The notes: generated by a model from the letters alone, not told the origin. A stretch of 64,000 bases of DNA from CAVSRC01 sp963781775 (GCA_963781775.1 CAWAHE010000010.1:248001-312000); one strand, 5' to 3'. Positions 18,943 to 27,594 are shown, counted from the first letter of the stretch. Made by a program: numbers and translations.

Positions 18943-19030
18943 GCCGTTCGCTTGATCCCGATCATTTCGTTTGGGGCGGCCAATCCCCACATATGGAACG
19001 TCCAATGGAATTCGGTCGTTGGAGGTTCCG

Positions 19031-19591
19031 ATGAAGGTTTTGATCGTCTATGGGACGGGGCACGGCCAGACGCGGAAAATCGCGGAGTTCCTTGCTGAGC
19101 GTTTCCGTGAGCGGTCGCGGCACGTTGAATTGTATGATGCTTCCGGAAAGGGGCGCGATCCCGAGCCCGCCGATTTCGATGCAACGATCGTTGCCTCGTC
19201 GGTGCGGATGGGCGCTTACCAGCCCCCAGTCGTGAAGTTTGTCCAACGCCATCTCGATGCGTTGAAGGCGGGCCGCTCCGCCTTTCTGTCTGTCTCGATG
19301 GCTGCTGTGAACAAGGGCGCCAGCGATGCGGCCGATGCGGAGTTGCAGAAGTGCGTCGAGCGGTTCAGCCAGAAGAGCGGTTGGACGCCGGCCACGGTCG
19401 TTCACGTCGCCGGGGCGCTGCCTTACACGCAGTACGACTTCGTCACCCGTTGGATCATGCGGCGGATCGCCCGGAGCCAGGGCAACGCCACCGACACAAC
19501 CCGCGACCACGAATACACGGATTGGGCGGCGCTTGAGCGCTTCGCTGACGCCTTCGCGGCGGGCGGGCCTCGGTTGGTGAAGGCGGCCTGA
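19031..19591 (+). CDS. hemG: Flavodoxin-fold protoporphyrinogen IX dehydrogenase, HemG-like
   Basis: HemG oxidises protoporphyrinogen IX to protoporphyrin IX using FMN and quinones. The 186-residue protein starts MKVLIVYGTGHGQTRKIA, an FMN-binding flavodoxin loop, and shares with E. coli HemG the later blocks GALPYTQYDFVTRWIMRRI and the YTDW motif. The ATG at 19031 follows GGAGG at 19021-19025. It is monocistronic here. Another flavodoxin function is possible but the C-terminal blocks favour HemG. Confidence 0.8.
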   Translation: MKVLIVYGTGHGQTRKIAEFLAERFRERSRHVELYDASGKGRDPEPADFDATIVASSVRMGAYQPPVVKFVQRHLDALKAGRSAFLSVSMAAVNKGASDAADAELQKCVERFSQKSGWTPATVVHVAGALPYTQYDFVTRWIMRRIARSQGNATDTTRDHEYTDWAALERFADAFAAGGPRLVKAA

Positions 19592-19658
19592 AGGCGATGC
19601 CAGGACCCCGAATCCGGGTATTCTGGACGCCGCGCGCATGCACCGATGGAACTGGTGA

Positions 19659-20123
19659 TTGATCTACTTCGCCTACGGCTCCAACCTTAACCCCGGCCAG
19701 ATGGCCGAACGCTGTCCTGGCCATCGCAGCCTGGGCGTCGCCAGGCTGCCCGACCACCGGCTCTGCTTCCCGCGCTATTCGCGATCGCGCCGCTGTGCGT
19801 CGGCTGGTTTTGTGGCAAGCCCGGGGGATGTCCTGTGGGGCGCGCTCTATGAGATTCCCGCCGACGATCTGCCGATCCTGCACTACCACGAGGGCTACGA
19901 CCCGGACGGTCCGGCCGAACTCAACCGTCATGATTTTCGCGAGGTGACGGTGCTGCGCATGGGCGGCTCTGAGCCCGTGCCGGCGATGACCTATGCGGCG
20001 ATCCCCGACGGCACCGCCGAACTGCCGTCGCGGGCCTATGTCGACACGATCATCGATGGCGCCGTCTATCACGGGCTGCCGCGGACCTGGCTGGTCGTCC
20101 TGGAGGCGATCAAGACCGCCTGA
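19659..20123 (+). CDS. Gamma-glutamylcyclotransferase-like protein (first copy, TTG start)
   Basis: The fold opens with the substrate loop YFAYGSNLNPGQM at residues 3-15 and has the later YHEGYDPDG stretch where the catalytic glutamate normally lies. The family turns gamma-glutamyl amides into 5-oxoproline, though the substrate here is unknown. The start is TTG at 19659: the ATG at 19638 in the same frame is followed by a stop. It is 154 residues and is followed 48 bases later by a paralogue. Confidence 0.75.
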   Translation: MIYFAYGSNLNPGQMAERCPGHRSLGVARLPDHRLCFPRYSRSRRCASAGFVASPGDVLWGALYEIPADDLPILHYHEGYDPDGPAELNRHDFREVTVLRMGGSEPVPAMTYAAIPDGTAELPSRAYVDTIIDGAVYHGLPRTWLVVLEAIKTA

Positions 20124-20171
20124 GCAAACAATGGGCTCGTCCGGCGAGTCGACTCAGCGTATTCAGTCGCC

Positions 20172-20645
20172 ATGTTCTATTTTGCACACGGTTCGAATAC
20201 CGACCGCCCGCAGATGCAGGTCCGCTGCCCGCAAGCGCGGTTCGTCTCCGTTGCGCGGCTTCACGACTACCGGATTTGCTTCCCGCGCTGGTCGGCGGTC
20301 CGCGACAGCGCGGTCGCCGGCATCGAGCCGGCCAGAGGCGAGGTCGTCTGGGGCACGCTCTATGAGATCAACGAGGCGGATCTCGCCCGGCTCGACAGTG
20401 TCGAGGGGTACGTCAAAGGACGCGACGCGGCGCTGAACATGTCGAAGCGAATGACCGTGCGCGTGCAACGGCCAGACGGGATCAGCGCCGACGCCGAGAC
20501 GCACGCGCCGGTGCGCACGGCCGATCCCGGCCGGCCCTCGGCAGGCTATCTCCTCGTCCTGCTTCGCGCCGCAAAAGCCCTCGATTTTCCCGACGAATTC
20601 ATCGCCAGGATCAAGGCGGCGGAATCCGGGTCGCTGGCCGCGTAA
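20172..20645 (+). CDS. Gamma-glutamylcyclotransferase-like protein (second copy)
   Basis: This 157-residue paralogue of the preceding gene has the equivalent loop YFAHGSNTDRPQM at residues 3-15, RICFPRWS (compare LCFPRYS) and LDSVEGYVKG around the expected catalytic glutamate. In the loop, tyrosine of YGSN is histidine (HGSN), which may change substrate preference. The two genes look like a tandem duplication that has diverged strongly. Confidence 0.72.
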   Translation: MFYFAHGSNTDRPQMQVRCPQARFVSVARLHDYRICFPRWSAVRDSAVAGIEPARGEVVWGTLYEINEADLARLDSVEGYVKGRDAALNMSKRMTVRVQRPDGISADAETHAPVRTADPGRPSAGYLLVLLRAAKALDFPDEFIARIKAAESGSLAA

Positions 20646-20654
20646 CAGCCGCGG

Positions 20655-21002
20655 TCAGCCGGTTTCGTTGGTCTTTCGGCCGTACTGCAGAACCTGCACC
20701 TTCTCGAGCGTCACCAGCGCGCTGCCCATCATGCCGTCGAGCGTCGGCAGAAACGCGTCGACCTTTTCGCGTGAGTCGACGATCTCGATGACGATGGGCA
20801 GGTCCTGCGACAGCCGCAGGATTTTGGTGGTGTGCAGGTGGCTCGAATGGCCGAACCCCATCGCTCCGCGCGTCATGGTGGCTCCCGCCAGCCCCATTTC
20901 GCGAGCTTTGAGGATGATCGCCTCATAGAGCGGCGTCCGGTCATGCCGATCGTCTTCACCGCAGAAGATGCGAAGTAGCACTGCGTCGCTGAGTGTTGTC
21001 AT
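20655..21002 (-). CDS. DUF190 family protein, fluoride-cassette partner
   Basis: The 115-residue protein, starting MTTLSDAVLLRIFCGEDDRH, is a DUF190 member with a PII-like fold: conserved GLAGATMTRGAMGFG and VIEIVDSREKVDAFLP. DUF190 genes are often next to crcB and are probably involved in fluoride handling; the biochemical role is not known. It starts two bases after crcB ends, so both are in one transcript behind the fluoride riboswitch. Confidence 0.88.
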   Translation of the reverse strand: MTTLSDAVLLRIFCGEDDRHDRTPLYEAIILKAREMGLAGATMTRGAMGFGHSSHLHTTKILRLSQDLPIVIEIVDSREKVDAFLPTLDGMMGSALVTLEKVQVLQYGRKTNETG

Positions 21003-21004
21003 CG

Positions 21005-21403
21005 TCAGGTCCACCGCAAGGCGTTGATGCTCGCCGCAGCCGCGCTGCCGGCCCAGACCGCGGCGAGGCACAGGACGACCGAGAAGCCGATATTGGCGCC
21101 GGCCTGGAGAAATTCTCCGTCGTTGATCAGGTTCAGGGTCTGGATGCTGAACGATGAGAACGTGGTGAAGCCGCCGCAGAAACCCGCCATGATCGCCAGC
21201 CGGGTCGTCGAGCCCAAAAACAGGCGGCCGTCGGGGGCCGTGAGGGTCGCAACAAAGCCGATGATGAACGAGCCGAGAACGTTGACCAACAGCGTGCCCC
21301 ACGGGAATGTCTCGCCGACCAGTCGCGCAACGACGCCCGACGCCCAGAAGCGGGCCATGCCGCCTGCGGCGCTGCCCGCCGCGATCCACAAATAGACTGC
21401 CAC
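21005..21403 (-). CDS. crcB: Fluoride channel CrcB/Fluc (GTG start)
   Basis: CrcB dimers form dual-topology fluoride channels that lower cytoplasmic fluoride. The 132-residue protein has four hydrophobic segments and the family motifs GGMARFW, WGTLLVNVLGSFIIGF and GFCGGFTTFSSFS, the last including the phenylalanines lining the pore. GTG at 21403 is chosen because GGAGCAGGAAG precedes it and the N-terminus VYLWIAAGSAAGG is conserved. A fluoride riboswitch lies about 180 bases upstream. Confidence 0.95.
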   Translation of the reverse strand: MAVYLWIAAGSAAGGMARFWASGVVARLVGETFPWGTLLVNVLGSFIIGFVATLTAPDGRLFLGSTTRLAIMAGFCGGFTTFSSFSIQTLNLINDGEFLQAGANIGFSVVLCLAAVWAGSAAAASINALRWT

Positions 21404-21527
21404 TGTCTTCCTGCTCCCGTTGCCTTTTGCCACAGCGGCTCGAATCGGCTTGCAGAGTGCGCCGATCCTACCAACCGCAAGCGCCTTGCGGCGCAAACTC
21501 GCGGGCGCCGTATCTGCCCGCCGGACA

Positions 21528-21553
21528 ATAAAAAACCCACCTCGCGGTGGGTT
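21528..21553 (-). terminator. Riboswitch-controlled terminator upstream of crcB
   Basis: On the minus strand AACCCACC (21553-21546) pairs with GGTGGGTT (21541-21534) around GCGA, followed by a U-run. It lies between the fluoride aptamer and crcB and is the expression platform. Confidence 0.88.
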
Positions 21554-21574
21554 CGATACGGCCTCCCACCGCGA
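21542..21574 (-). promoter_or_regulatory. Antiterminator arms of the fluoride riboswitch
   Basis: Minus-strand TCGCGGTGGG (21574-21565) is perfectly complementary to CCCACCGCGA (21551-21542), which contains the terminator 5' arm and loop. The two would form a 10-bp antiterminator with a 13-base loop. The same upstream strand can instead fold as CGCGA-GAAA-TCGCG (21583-21570), which would free the terminator. The two structures are mutually exclusive. Confidence 0.7.
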
Positions 21575-21584
21575 TTTCTCGCGC

Positions 21585-21634
21585 GGCAGGAGTCATCAGC
21601 CGACGGGCGGCGGTTACGGGGGACTCCATCCCGG
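21585..21634 (-). promoter_or_regulatory. Fluoride riboswitch aptamer (crcB motif)
   Basis: On the minus strand the motif runs GATGGAGTCC (21630-21621), then AACCGCC (21614-21608), then GGCTGATGACTCCTGCC at the end (21601-21585). These are the conserved blocks of the crcB RNA motif in the right order and spacing, including the pseudoknot-forming and GAUGA segments. Fluoride binding normally turns such genes on. Downstream lie a terminator, crcB and DUF190, which supports the call. Confidence 0.93.
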
Positions 21635-21782
21635 AATGTCCCCGAGCGATAGACGTTCCGGACGGATGGGTCAAGTGCTTGGGGAACCGAAGACTTTTGC
21701 TGTGATGGATCGGAAATTGGCCGGGTCGTCAGGGGCCTCGCGTGATGCTATAATGGGTGTCCCTCACGATCCCAATCAGATC

Positions 21783-22865
21783 ATGGCATCCGTCGAAACC
21801 CGAACCGTCGCACCGGACGAGTCTGGCATGCGCCTCGACCGCTGGTTCAAGGCGCATTTTCCCGACCTCGCATTCGGCCACCTGCAGAAGCTGCTCCGCT
21901 CCGGTCAGGTGCGGGTCGATGGCGGCCGGGTAAAGACCAGCACCCGGCTGGCGCCGGGGCAGGCGGTGCGCGTGCCGCCGATAGGCGGTGGTTCCGCCGA
22001 CCGCGCACCGTCCCCGTCCGGCGCCGCGAAAGCGGGCCCTGAAGGCCGTTCCGAACCGGATGGCGGACGGAGTTCCGAGCCCGAGGAGTCCGCGGCCCCG
22101 CGCCTGCACGGCAAGACGAAATCCGACGCCGATCAATTGCGCGCCATGCTGCTGCACGAGGACGATCAGGTGTTCGTCTTCAACAAGCCTGCCGGCCTGG
22201 CGGTGCAGGGCGGATCGGGCCTGACGCGCCACGTCGACGCCATGCTGGAGGCGCTCACCGACCGCAAGGGCCAGAAGCCGCGCCTCGTCCATCGTCTCGA
22301 CCGCGATACCTCGGGCGTGCTTGTGGTGGCGCGCACACGGCTTGCCGCGCAGAAGCTGGCCGAGTCGTTTCGGCACCGTTCGACCCGCAAGGTCTACTGG
22401 GCCCTGGTCAAGGGCGTGCCCAAGCCGAAGCAGGGGCGTATCTCGACCTGGCTCGCCAAAGAGGGCACGCCGGACGGCGACCGGATGCGCGTTGCCCGCC
22501 ACGGCACCGACGACGCCAGCCACGCCGTCACGCACTATTCGGTCGTCGAGACTGCCGGCCAGCAGCTCGCCTGGTTGTCCATGCGCCCGGTGACCGGGCG
22601 CACGCACCAACTTCGCGCCCACGCCGCCCACATTGGCCATCCGATCGTCGGCGATCCGAAATACTTCAACATCGAGAACTGGGAGCTTCCCGGTGGCATG
22701 CAGAACAAGCTGCATCTTCATGCCCGCCGCATCGTCATGCCCCACCCGGCCGGGGGAACGCTCGACGTCACGGCGCCGTTGCCGCAACACATGCAGCAAA
22801 GTTGGAACCTGCTCGGTTTCGACATGGAAGCGGGCGCAAGACAATCAGAAGAAGAGGATGAGTAG
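21783..22865 (+). CDS. RluA/RluC-family 23S rRNA pseudouridine synthase
   Basis: The enzyme isomerises uridines in rRNA. The 360-residue protein has an N-terminal S4 RNA-binding domain (about residues 16-65), a Pro/Ser/Glu-rich linker of about 45 residues, and the catalytic domain with HRLDRDTSG at 170-178, D173 being the nucleophile. RLLRSGQVRVDG-type S4 sequence and the GRTHQLRAHAAHIGHPIVGDPKY block are typical of RluC. ATG at 21783 is used; earlier in-frame starts would run over the riboswitch region. The next gene starts after one base or overlaps. Confidence 0.9.
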   Translation: MASVETRTVAPDESGMRLDRWFKAHFPDLAFGHLQKLLRSGQVRVDGGRVKTSTRLAPGQAVRVPPIGGGSADRAPSPSGAAKAGPEGRSEPDGGRSSEPEESAAPRLHGKTKSDADQLRAMLLHEDDQVFVFNKPAGLAVQGGSGLTRHVDAMLEALTDRKGQKPRLVHRLDRDTSGVLVVARTRLAAQKLAESFRHRSTRKVYWALVKGVPKPKQGRISTWLAKEGTPDGDRMRVARHGTDDASHAVTHYSVVETAGQQLAWLSMRPVTGRTHQLRAHAAHIGHPIVGDPKYFNIENWELPGGMQNKLHLHARRIVMPHPAGGTLDVTAPLPQHMQQSWNLLGFDMEAGARQSEEEDE

Positions 22866-22866
22866 A

Positions 22867-23811
22867 ATGGCAAGCAATCCCGGTCCCGTCGCCCGCGTGA
22901 AGATCCACAAGCAAGGCCCCGAATTTTCGCAAGTCATTTGGGGCTCGATGCGCTCGCTGCAGCAATTTTCCTCGGCCAAGGAGTTTGCCGGGTTCCTCGA
23001 TTTCCTGCTTGAGCGCGGCGTCACCACCATCGACACCGCCAGCGTCTACGGCGCGCCCTACACCGTGGAGAAGTTTCTCGGTCAGGCGCTCAAGGAGCAT
23101 GGCGGGCGCGACAAGTTCGAGATCGTCACAAAATGCGGTATCTGCCGGCCGGGTCCGGTGTTCCCCGAATATCGTCTGCGGTATTTCGACCTGAGCCCTG
23201 AGCACATCCGCTGGTCGGTTGACCGGTCGTTGAGCGAGCTCGATGTCGATGTCATCGACGTGCTCATCCTGCATCGCGCCGATCATCTGATGCAGCCGGA
23301 CGAGACCGCCGCGGCGCTCGACGACGTCGTCGCCCAGGGCAAGGTCCGCTATATCGCGGTCTCGAACTTCCTGCCGTCGCGGTTCGAATTGCTGCAATCG
23401 CGGCTGAAGGCGCCGATCGTCACCAATCAGGTGCAGTTCTCGCCGATCTATCTGCGCCCGGCGGGCGACGGCACGTTCGATCTCGCTCTCAAGCTCGGCC
23501 ATGCGCCGATGATCTGGTCGCCGGTTGGCGGCGGCCGCCTGCTGACCTCCAACGACGAGGAGATCGTCGCGGTCCGCAACCTGTTGACCGAGATCGCCGG
23601 CCGCATGGGTCTGCCCGGGCCGGCCGAGGCGGCGATGGCGTTCGTCGCTCGCCATCCGGTGCGGGGCATGCCGATCGTCGGATCGGGCAAGCGCGAGCGC
23701 GTCGATGGCGCCATTCAGGCGGTCAATACGCCGTTTGCCCGCGACGACTGGTACGAGGTTCTCGCCAAAATGAGCCCGCAGCTTGAAATCCGGGAGTGGA
23801 TCGCCGCGTGA
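22867..23811 (+). CDS. Aldo/keto reductase (YdhF-like)
   Basis: An NADPH-dependent carbonyl reductase of the TIM-barrel aldo/keto reductase superfamily. The catalytic tetrad is complete: D56, Y61 (TTIDTASVYG), K89 (VTKCG) and H136 (LHRAD). The 314-residue chain ends with PVRGMPIVGSGKRERV, the cofactor phosphate site. ATG at 22867 is preferred to that at 22858, which overlaps the end of the synthase gene. The stop overlaps the next gene by four bases. Confidence 0.88.
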   Translation: MASNPGPVARVKIHKQGPEFSQVIWGSMRSLQQFSSAKEFAGFLDFLLERGVTTIDTASVYGAPYTVEKFLGQALKEHGGRDKFEIVTKCGICRPGPVFPEYRLRYFDLSPEHIRWSVDRSLSELDVDVIDVLILHRADHLMQPDETAAALDDVVAQGKVRYIAVSNFLPSRFELLQSRLKAPIVTNQVQFSPIYLRPAGDGTFDLALKLGHAPMIWSPVGGGRLLTSNDEEIVAVRNLLTEIAGRMGLPGPAEAAMAFVARHPVRGMPIVGSGKRERVDGAIQAVNTPFARDDWYEVLAKMSPQLEIREWIAA

Positions 23812-24557
23812 GCGAAAAGGCGTCCGATCCGATTGCGACATCGCAGCGGCTGGCGCGGCAGGAGCTGCCGCGCCGCTTCTACAAGACGGCCGCCGCCGAA
23901 CAGCGTGAGGGCGGGTTCGCGCTCACGCTCGACGGCAAGCAGGCCCGCACGCCGACCCGCAATCCGCTGGTGGTCGCCAATCGCGCTGTCGCCGAGGCGA
24001 TGGCGGCCGAATGGGCGAGCCAGGGCGAGCACATCGATCCGTCCACGATGCCGCTGACCCGGATCGCCAATGCCGCCATCGACCGGGTCGCCGGGGAGAT
24101 GGAGGCGGTTGCCGGCGAGATCGTCAAATATGCCGGCACCGATCTGGTCTGCTACCGCGCGGACGGGCCGCCGTCGCTCGTGGCGGTGCAGGAAGCGGCA
24201 TGGGCCCCCGTGCTTGCCTGGGCGCGCGAGGCCTTGGGTGCGCGCTTCGTGCTGGTCGAGGGCATCATCGCCGCCGAGCAGCCGGAGGCGAGCCTTGCCG
24301 CCATCGCCGGCGCACTCGCCGATCTCGATCCGCTGCGTCTTGCCGCTGTCAACGTCGTCACCACGCTCACCGGTTCGGCTCTGATCGCGGTCGCGCTCTT
24401 GCGAGGGCACCTGACGGCCGAAGCAGCGTGGGCGGCCGCCCACGTCGATGAGGACTGGCAGATGGGCCAATGGGGCAGGGACGAGATCGCCCTCCAGCGC
24501 CGGGCGGCGCGGTGGCGCGAAATGCAGGCGGCGGCGTTGATCTTGGGGCGGGGCTAG
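23808..24557 (+). CDS. ATP12-family F1-ATPase assembly chaperone
   Basis: ATP12 binds the F1 alpha subunit during ATP synthase assembly. The 249-residue protein has RFYKTAAAEQREGGFALTLDG near the N-terminus, AEWASQGEHIDPSTMPLTRIAN in the middle and AHVDEDWQMGQWGRDE near the end, all family blocks. The GTG start overlaps the preceding stop (GTGA), so it is coupled to the reductase. ATP12 is shared by alphaproteobacteria and mitochondria. Confidence 0.93.
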   Translation: MSEKASDPIATSQRLARQELPRRFYKTAAAEQREGGFALTLDGKQARTPTRNPLVVANRAVAEAMAAEWASQGEHIDPSTMPLTRIANAAIDRVAGEMEAVAGEIVKYAGTDLVCYRADGPPSLVAVQEAAWAPVLAWAREALGARFVLVEGIIAAEQPEASLAAIAGALADLDPLRLAAVNVVTTLTGSALIAVALLRGHLTAEAAWAAAHVDEDWQMGQWGRDEIALQRRAARWREMQAAALILGRG

Positions 24558-24635
24558 GATGGTTCGAGCCTCCGGTTCGAACGTTTAAATCACGTCGAAA
24601 TTGACTGAAAGCGATCGTCGAGCCGCCGCCACTGT

Positions 24636-25385
24636 TCAGACCGCTCGAACTTCCGCGAGGCGCTTCATTGAGTACGCGTCGTCCCAGCAGACGGCGGCCT
24701 CCCATGCGGCCGAGGCTTGGGAGGCGATGTCATATGCACCCTCATCGAGATCGGCAGCGTTATGGGGTAGCGCGAGATCGAGGTCGGGCACATCGACGTG
24801 CAACTCGTCCCAATCGATCATCGCGACCCGATCTGCCGTCATGCGGACGTTGCGCGGGTTGGGGTCGCCATGGACGACGCAGGTCTGACGTCCGGCGAGC
24901 CGCGCCCACGCGGCTCGGCATCGAGCAACTCCCTCTGGCGGCATCGCACTGAGATTGATCCTTGTCCCGGTCTCGGCGCGCAGGAGATCGGTCGACGATC
25001 GCCAGCCTGGGCGTTGCGGCCAGCCCTCAGTCAACCGATGCAGGCGGCGGAGTGTCTCGGCCACGCGACGCCAGTCGGCCTCCGTCTCGGGCGGCCCGCC
25101 TTCTACGTAAGTCATCACCACGAGACCGTCCGCATACAGCCGTCCGTCCGTTGTCGGGATCGGTACCGGCACGGTCAGACCCTCGCGGTCGAGGTGCTGC
25201 AAGAGTCCAGTTTCCCACGCGAGATCAGCGTCGCTCCTGGCCCCAAGACGAGCCACCGCGAGGTGCCCTCGGACACGCACGCTCCATACGTTGTTGGCCA
25301 CACCGCCAGCGAGTGGTTCGATGCGACCGACATCTTCACCCCACAGACCGAGTGTCTCCCATCCCACTGATATCTCTCCGCACAA
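24636..25385 (-). CDS. APH-family phosphotransferase (small-molecule kinase-like)
   Basis: The 249-residue protein has the aminoglycoside-phosphotransferase/choline-kinase fold. Visible motifs are an N-terminal LAGGVANNVWSV loop, the catalytic VVHGDPNPRNVRM at about residues 170-182 and the metal-binding AMIDWDE near residue 190. The substrate is not known; such proteins are often not resistance genes. It is convergent with ATP12 and stands alone. The start is uncertain within a few codons. Confidence 0.8.
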   Translation of the reverse strand: MCGEISVGWETLGLWGEDVGRIEPLAGGVANNVWSVRVRGHLAVARLGARSDADLAWETGLLQHLDREGLTVPVPIPTTDGRLYADGLVVMTYVEGGPPETEADWRRVAETLRRLHRLTEGWPQRPGWRSSTDLLRAETGTRINLSAMPPEGVARCRAAWARLAGRQTCVVHGDPNPRNVRMTADRVAMIDWDELHVDVPDLDLALPHNAADLDEGAYDIASQASAAWEAAVCWDDAYSMKRLAEVRAV

Positions 25386-25696
25386 TCCGAGCTTCGCTCG
25401 TGCAAATCGCGCGCAATTTGGAGCGATCAGGCCGAGGGATACACGTCAACACGTTGGCCGCAAACTGTGACGAACGGCAAGACCATCGGGTGGTCGGCAA
25501 AACGGGAGAATTGCTGCGTCGCCGTCACGACGGTTCTGACCCATCGCGACCTATTGCGTGGCCGCATAGACGTGGCCGCTGTCAGAGCAAAACGGACGGG
25601 GCCTCGTTGCGTCACGCCAACAGTTTTATGGGGACATGGCCTAGTCTCCCGGCCCTCGGCCTGTGCTATTGCTGCGCTCGCGGAGGGCCGGAAGCC
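25386..25696. other. Intergenic stretch before the carboxylase beta gene
   Basis: These 311 bases separate two divergent genes. No supported gene is present. The last 20 bases hold the ribosome site GGAGGGCCGGAAG for the beta subunit gene. Promoters for both sides should lie here, but none is clear enough to place. Confidence 0.6.
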
Positions 25697-27229
25697 ATGA
25701 AACACATTCTCGAAGAGCTGGAGAAGCGCCGGGAGCGGGCGCGCGCCGGGGGCGGCGAGCGACGCATCGAGGCGCAGCACAAGCTCGGCAAGCTGACGGC
25801 CCGCGAGCGCATCGAAGTGCTGCTCGACGAGGGCTCGTTCGAGGAATTCGGCATGTTCGTCGAGCACCGCTCGGCGGATTTCGGCATGGCCGCGCAGAAG
25901 ATCGCGGGCGACGGCGTCGTCACCGGCTGGGGCACCGTCAATGGCCGCCCGGTCTTCGTCTTCGCCAAGGACTTCACTGTCTTCGGTGGATCGCTGTCGG
26001 AGGCCCACGCCGAGAAGATCCAGAAGCTTCAGGACATGGCGCTGAAGAACGGCGCGCCGATCGTCGGGCTATACGATGCCGGCGGCGCCCGCATTCAGGA
26101 GGGCGTGGCGGCGCTCGGCGGCTATGCCGAGGTCTTCCAGCGCAACGTGCTGGCGTCGGGCGTCATCCCGCAAATCTCCGTCATCATGGGGCCGTGTGCT
26201 GGCGGCGACGTTTACTCGCCGGCGATGACCGACTTCATCTTCATGGTGCGCGATACTTCCTACATGTTCGTCACCGGCCCGGACGTGGTGAAGACGGTGA
26301 CCAATGAGACGGTGACCGCGGAGGAACTCGGCGGCGCTTCCGTCCATACAACGCGCTCGTCGATCGCCGACGGCGCCTATGACAACGACATCGCGGCGCT
26401 CGAGCAGATGCGTCGGCTGATCGACTTCCTGCCGCTTTCCAATCGCGGTCCGGTTCCGGCCGTCGCCACCGACGACCCGGCGTCGCGCGAGGAGTCGTCG
26501 CTCGACCGGCTGGTGCCGGAAAGCGCCAACAAGCCCTACGACATCAAGGAACTGATCCTGAAGGTCGTGGACGAGGGCGAGTTCTTCGAAATCCAGGAGG
26601 CCTTCGCGAAGAACATCGTCACCGGCTTCGGCCGCATCGAGGGCGCCACGGTCGGCTTTATTGCCAACCAGCCGATGGTCCTTGCTGGTGTGCTCGATGC
26701 CGATGCCAGCCGTAAGGCGGCGCGGTTCGTGCGCTTCTGCGACTGCTTCAACATTCCGCTGGTCACCTTCGTCGACGTGCCGGGCTTCCTGCCGGGCACG
26801 AGCCAGGAATACGGCGGCCTCATCAAGCATGGCGCCAAGCTGCTCTTCGCCTATGCCGAGGCGACGGTGCCCAAAGTGACCGTGATCACACGCAAGGCGT
26901 TCGGCGGAGCCTATGATGTCATGGCGTCGAAGCATCTGCGCGGTGACGTCAACTACGCTTGGCCGACGGCGCAGATCGCTGTGATGGGCGCCAAGGGAGC
27001 GGTCGAGATCATCTATCGGAAGGAAGCCGACGATCCGGAGAAGATCGCCGCGCGCACGAAGGAGTACGAGGACCGGTTCATGTCGCCCTTCGTCGCCGCG
27101 GAGCGCGGTTACATCGATGATGTGATCATGCCGCACGCAACACGGCCGCGGGTGGCGCGGGCGCTCCGTCTTCTGCGCGGCAAGCAGTTGGGCAATCCCT
27201 GGAAGAAGCACGACAACATTCCGCTGTGA
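25697..27229 (+). CDS. pccB: Propionyl-CoA carboxylase beta subunit (carboxyltransferase)
   Basis: The beta subunit transfers carboxyl from biotin to propionyl-CoA, making methylmalonyl-CoA. The 510-residue protein has the N-half with GGARIQEGVAALGGYAEVF and MGPCAGGDVYSPAMTDFI, and the C-half with VDVPGFLPGTSQEYGGLI, ITRKAFGGAYDVMASKHLRG and the PccB-like NYAWPTAQIAVMGAKGAVEI. ATG at 25697 fits the family N-terminus; the frame is open far upstream but not conserved. The alpha subunit gene lies 6.7 kb downstream on the same strand. Confidence 0.93.
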   Translation: MKHILEELEKRRERARAGGGERRIEAQHKLGKLTARERIEVLLDEGSFEEFGMFVEHRSADFGMAAQKIAGDGVVTGWGTVNGRPVFVFAKDFTVFGGSLSEAHAEKIQKLQDMALKNGAPIVGLYDAGGARIQEGVAALGGYAEVFQRNVLASGVIPQISVIMGPCAGGDVYSPAMTDFIFMVRDTSYMFVTGPDVVKTVTNETVTAEELGGASVHTTRSSIADGAYDNDIAALEQMRRLIDFLPLSNRGPVPAVATDDPASREESSLDRLVPESANKPYDIKELILKVVDEGEFFEIQEAFAKNIVTGFGRIEGATVGFIANQPMVLAGVLDADASRKAARFVRFCDCFNIPLVTFVDVPGFLPGTSQEYGGLIKHGAKLLFAYAEATVPKVTVITRKAFGGAYDVMASKHLRGDVNYAWPTAQIAVMGAKGAVEIIYRKEADDPEKIAARTKEYEDRFMSPFVAAERGYIDDVIMPHATRPRVARALRLLRGKQLGNPWKKHDNIPL

Positions 27230-27249
27230 GGTAGGCCAACGGCCAATTC

Positions 27250-27594
27250 ATGATCGTCATTCTGTTTGTGTTCCTGGCGTTTCTGGGATTGTTGGCGGCA
27301 GTGCCTTTCTGGCTGGAAGCAAATCGAAAAAGAGCATTGGTGCGGGCCGACGGGTATCACGAGACCTCGCGTGCAATCGTCGATCGTCGGCTTTTCGCCG
27401 GGATGAAGGAGGCCGAGCTTCGGCAAGCATGGGGACCGCCCGAGGAGATTGAGACACGCACCGTCCGCGGCGGTCGCAAGGAGACGTGGCTCTACGGCGG
27501 TATGGGCGGCGGGCGCTTTCGCAATCGCGTCTATCTCGAGAACGGCGTCCTGGTGGCGTGGAAACAGCGACGCGGCGGCCGGGACTCGCACTGA
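27250..27594 (+). CDS. Small anchored protein with BamE-like motif
   Basis: The 114-residue protein begins with a hydrophobic anchor (IVILFVFLAFLGLLAAVPFW, residues 2-21). The soluble part has AGMKEAELRQAWGPPEEIETR and NRVYLENGVLVAWK, resembling the small BamE/OmlA fold, where GM..xEV...G.P precedes a beta-hairpin. Function unknown. It lies 20 bases after pccB, probably in the same transcript. Confidence 0.65.
   Translation: MIVILFVFLAFLGLLAAVPFWLEANRKRALVRADGYHETSRAIVDRRLFAGMKEAELRQAWGPPEEIETRTVRGGRKETWLYGGMGGGRFRNRVYLENGVLVAWKQRRGGRDSH

Noticed and set aside
21420..21782. N-terminal extension of the pseudouridine synthase
   Set aside because: It would translate across the fluoride riboswitch region on the opposite strand and is not like family N-termini.
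24962..25696. Very long N-terminal extension of the carboxylase beta subunit
   Set aside because: It overlaps the APH-like gene in antisense; ATG 25697 with a good ribosome site gives the normal length.
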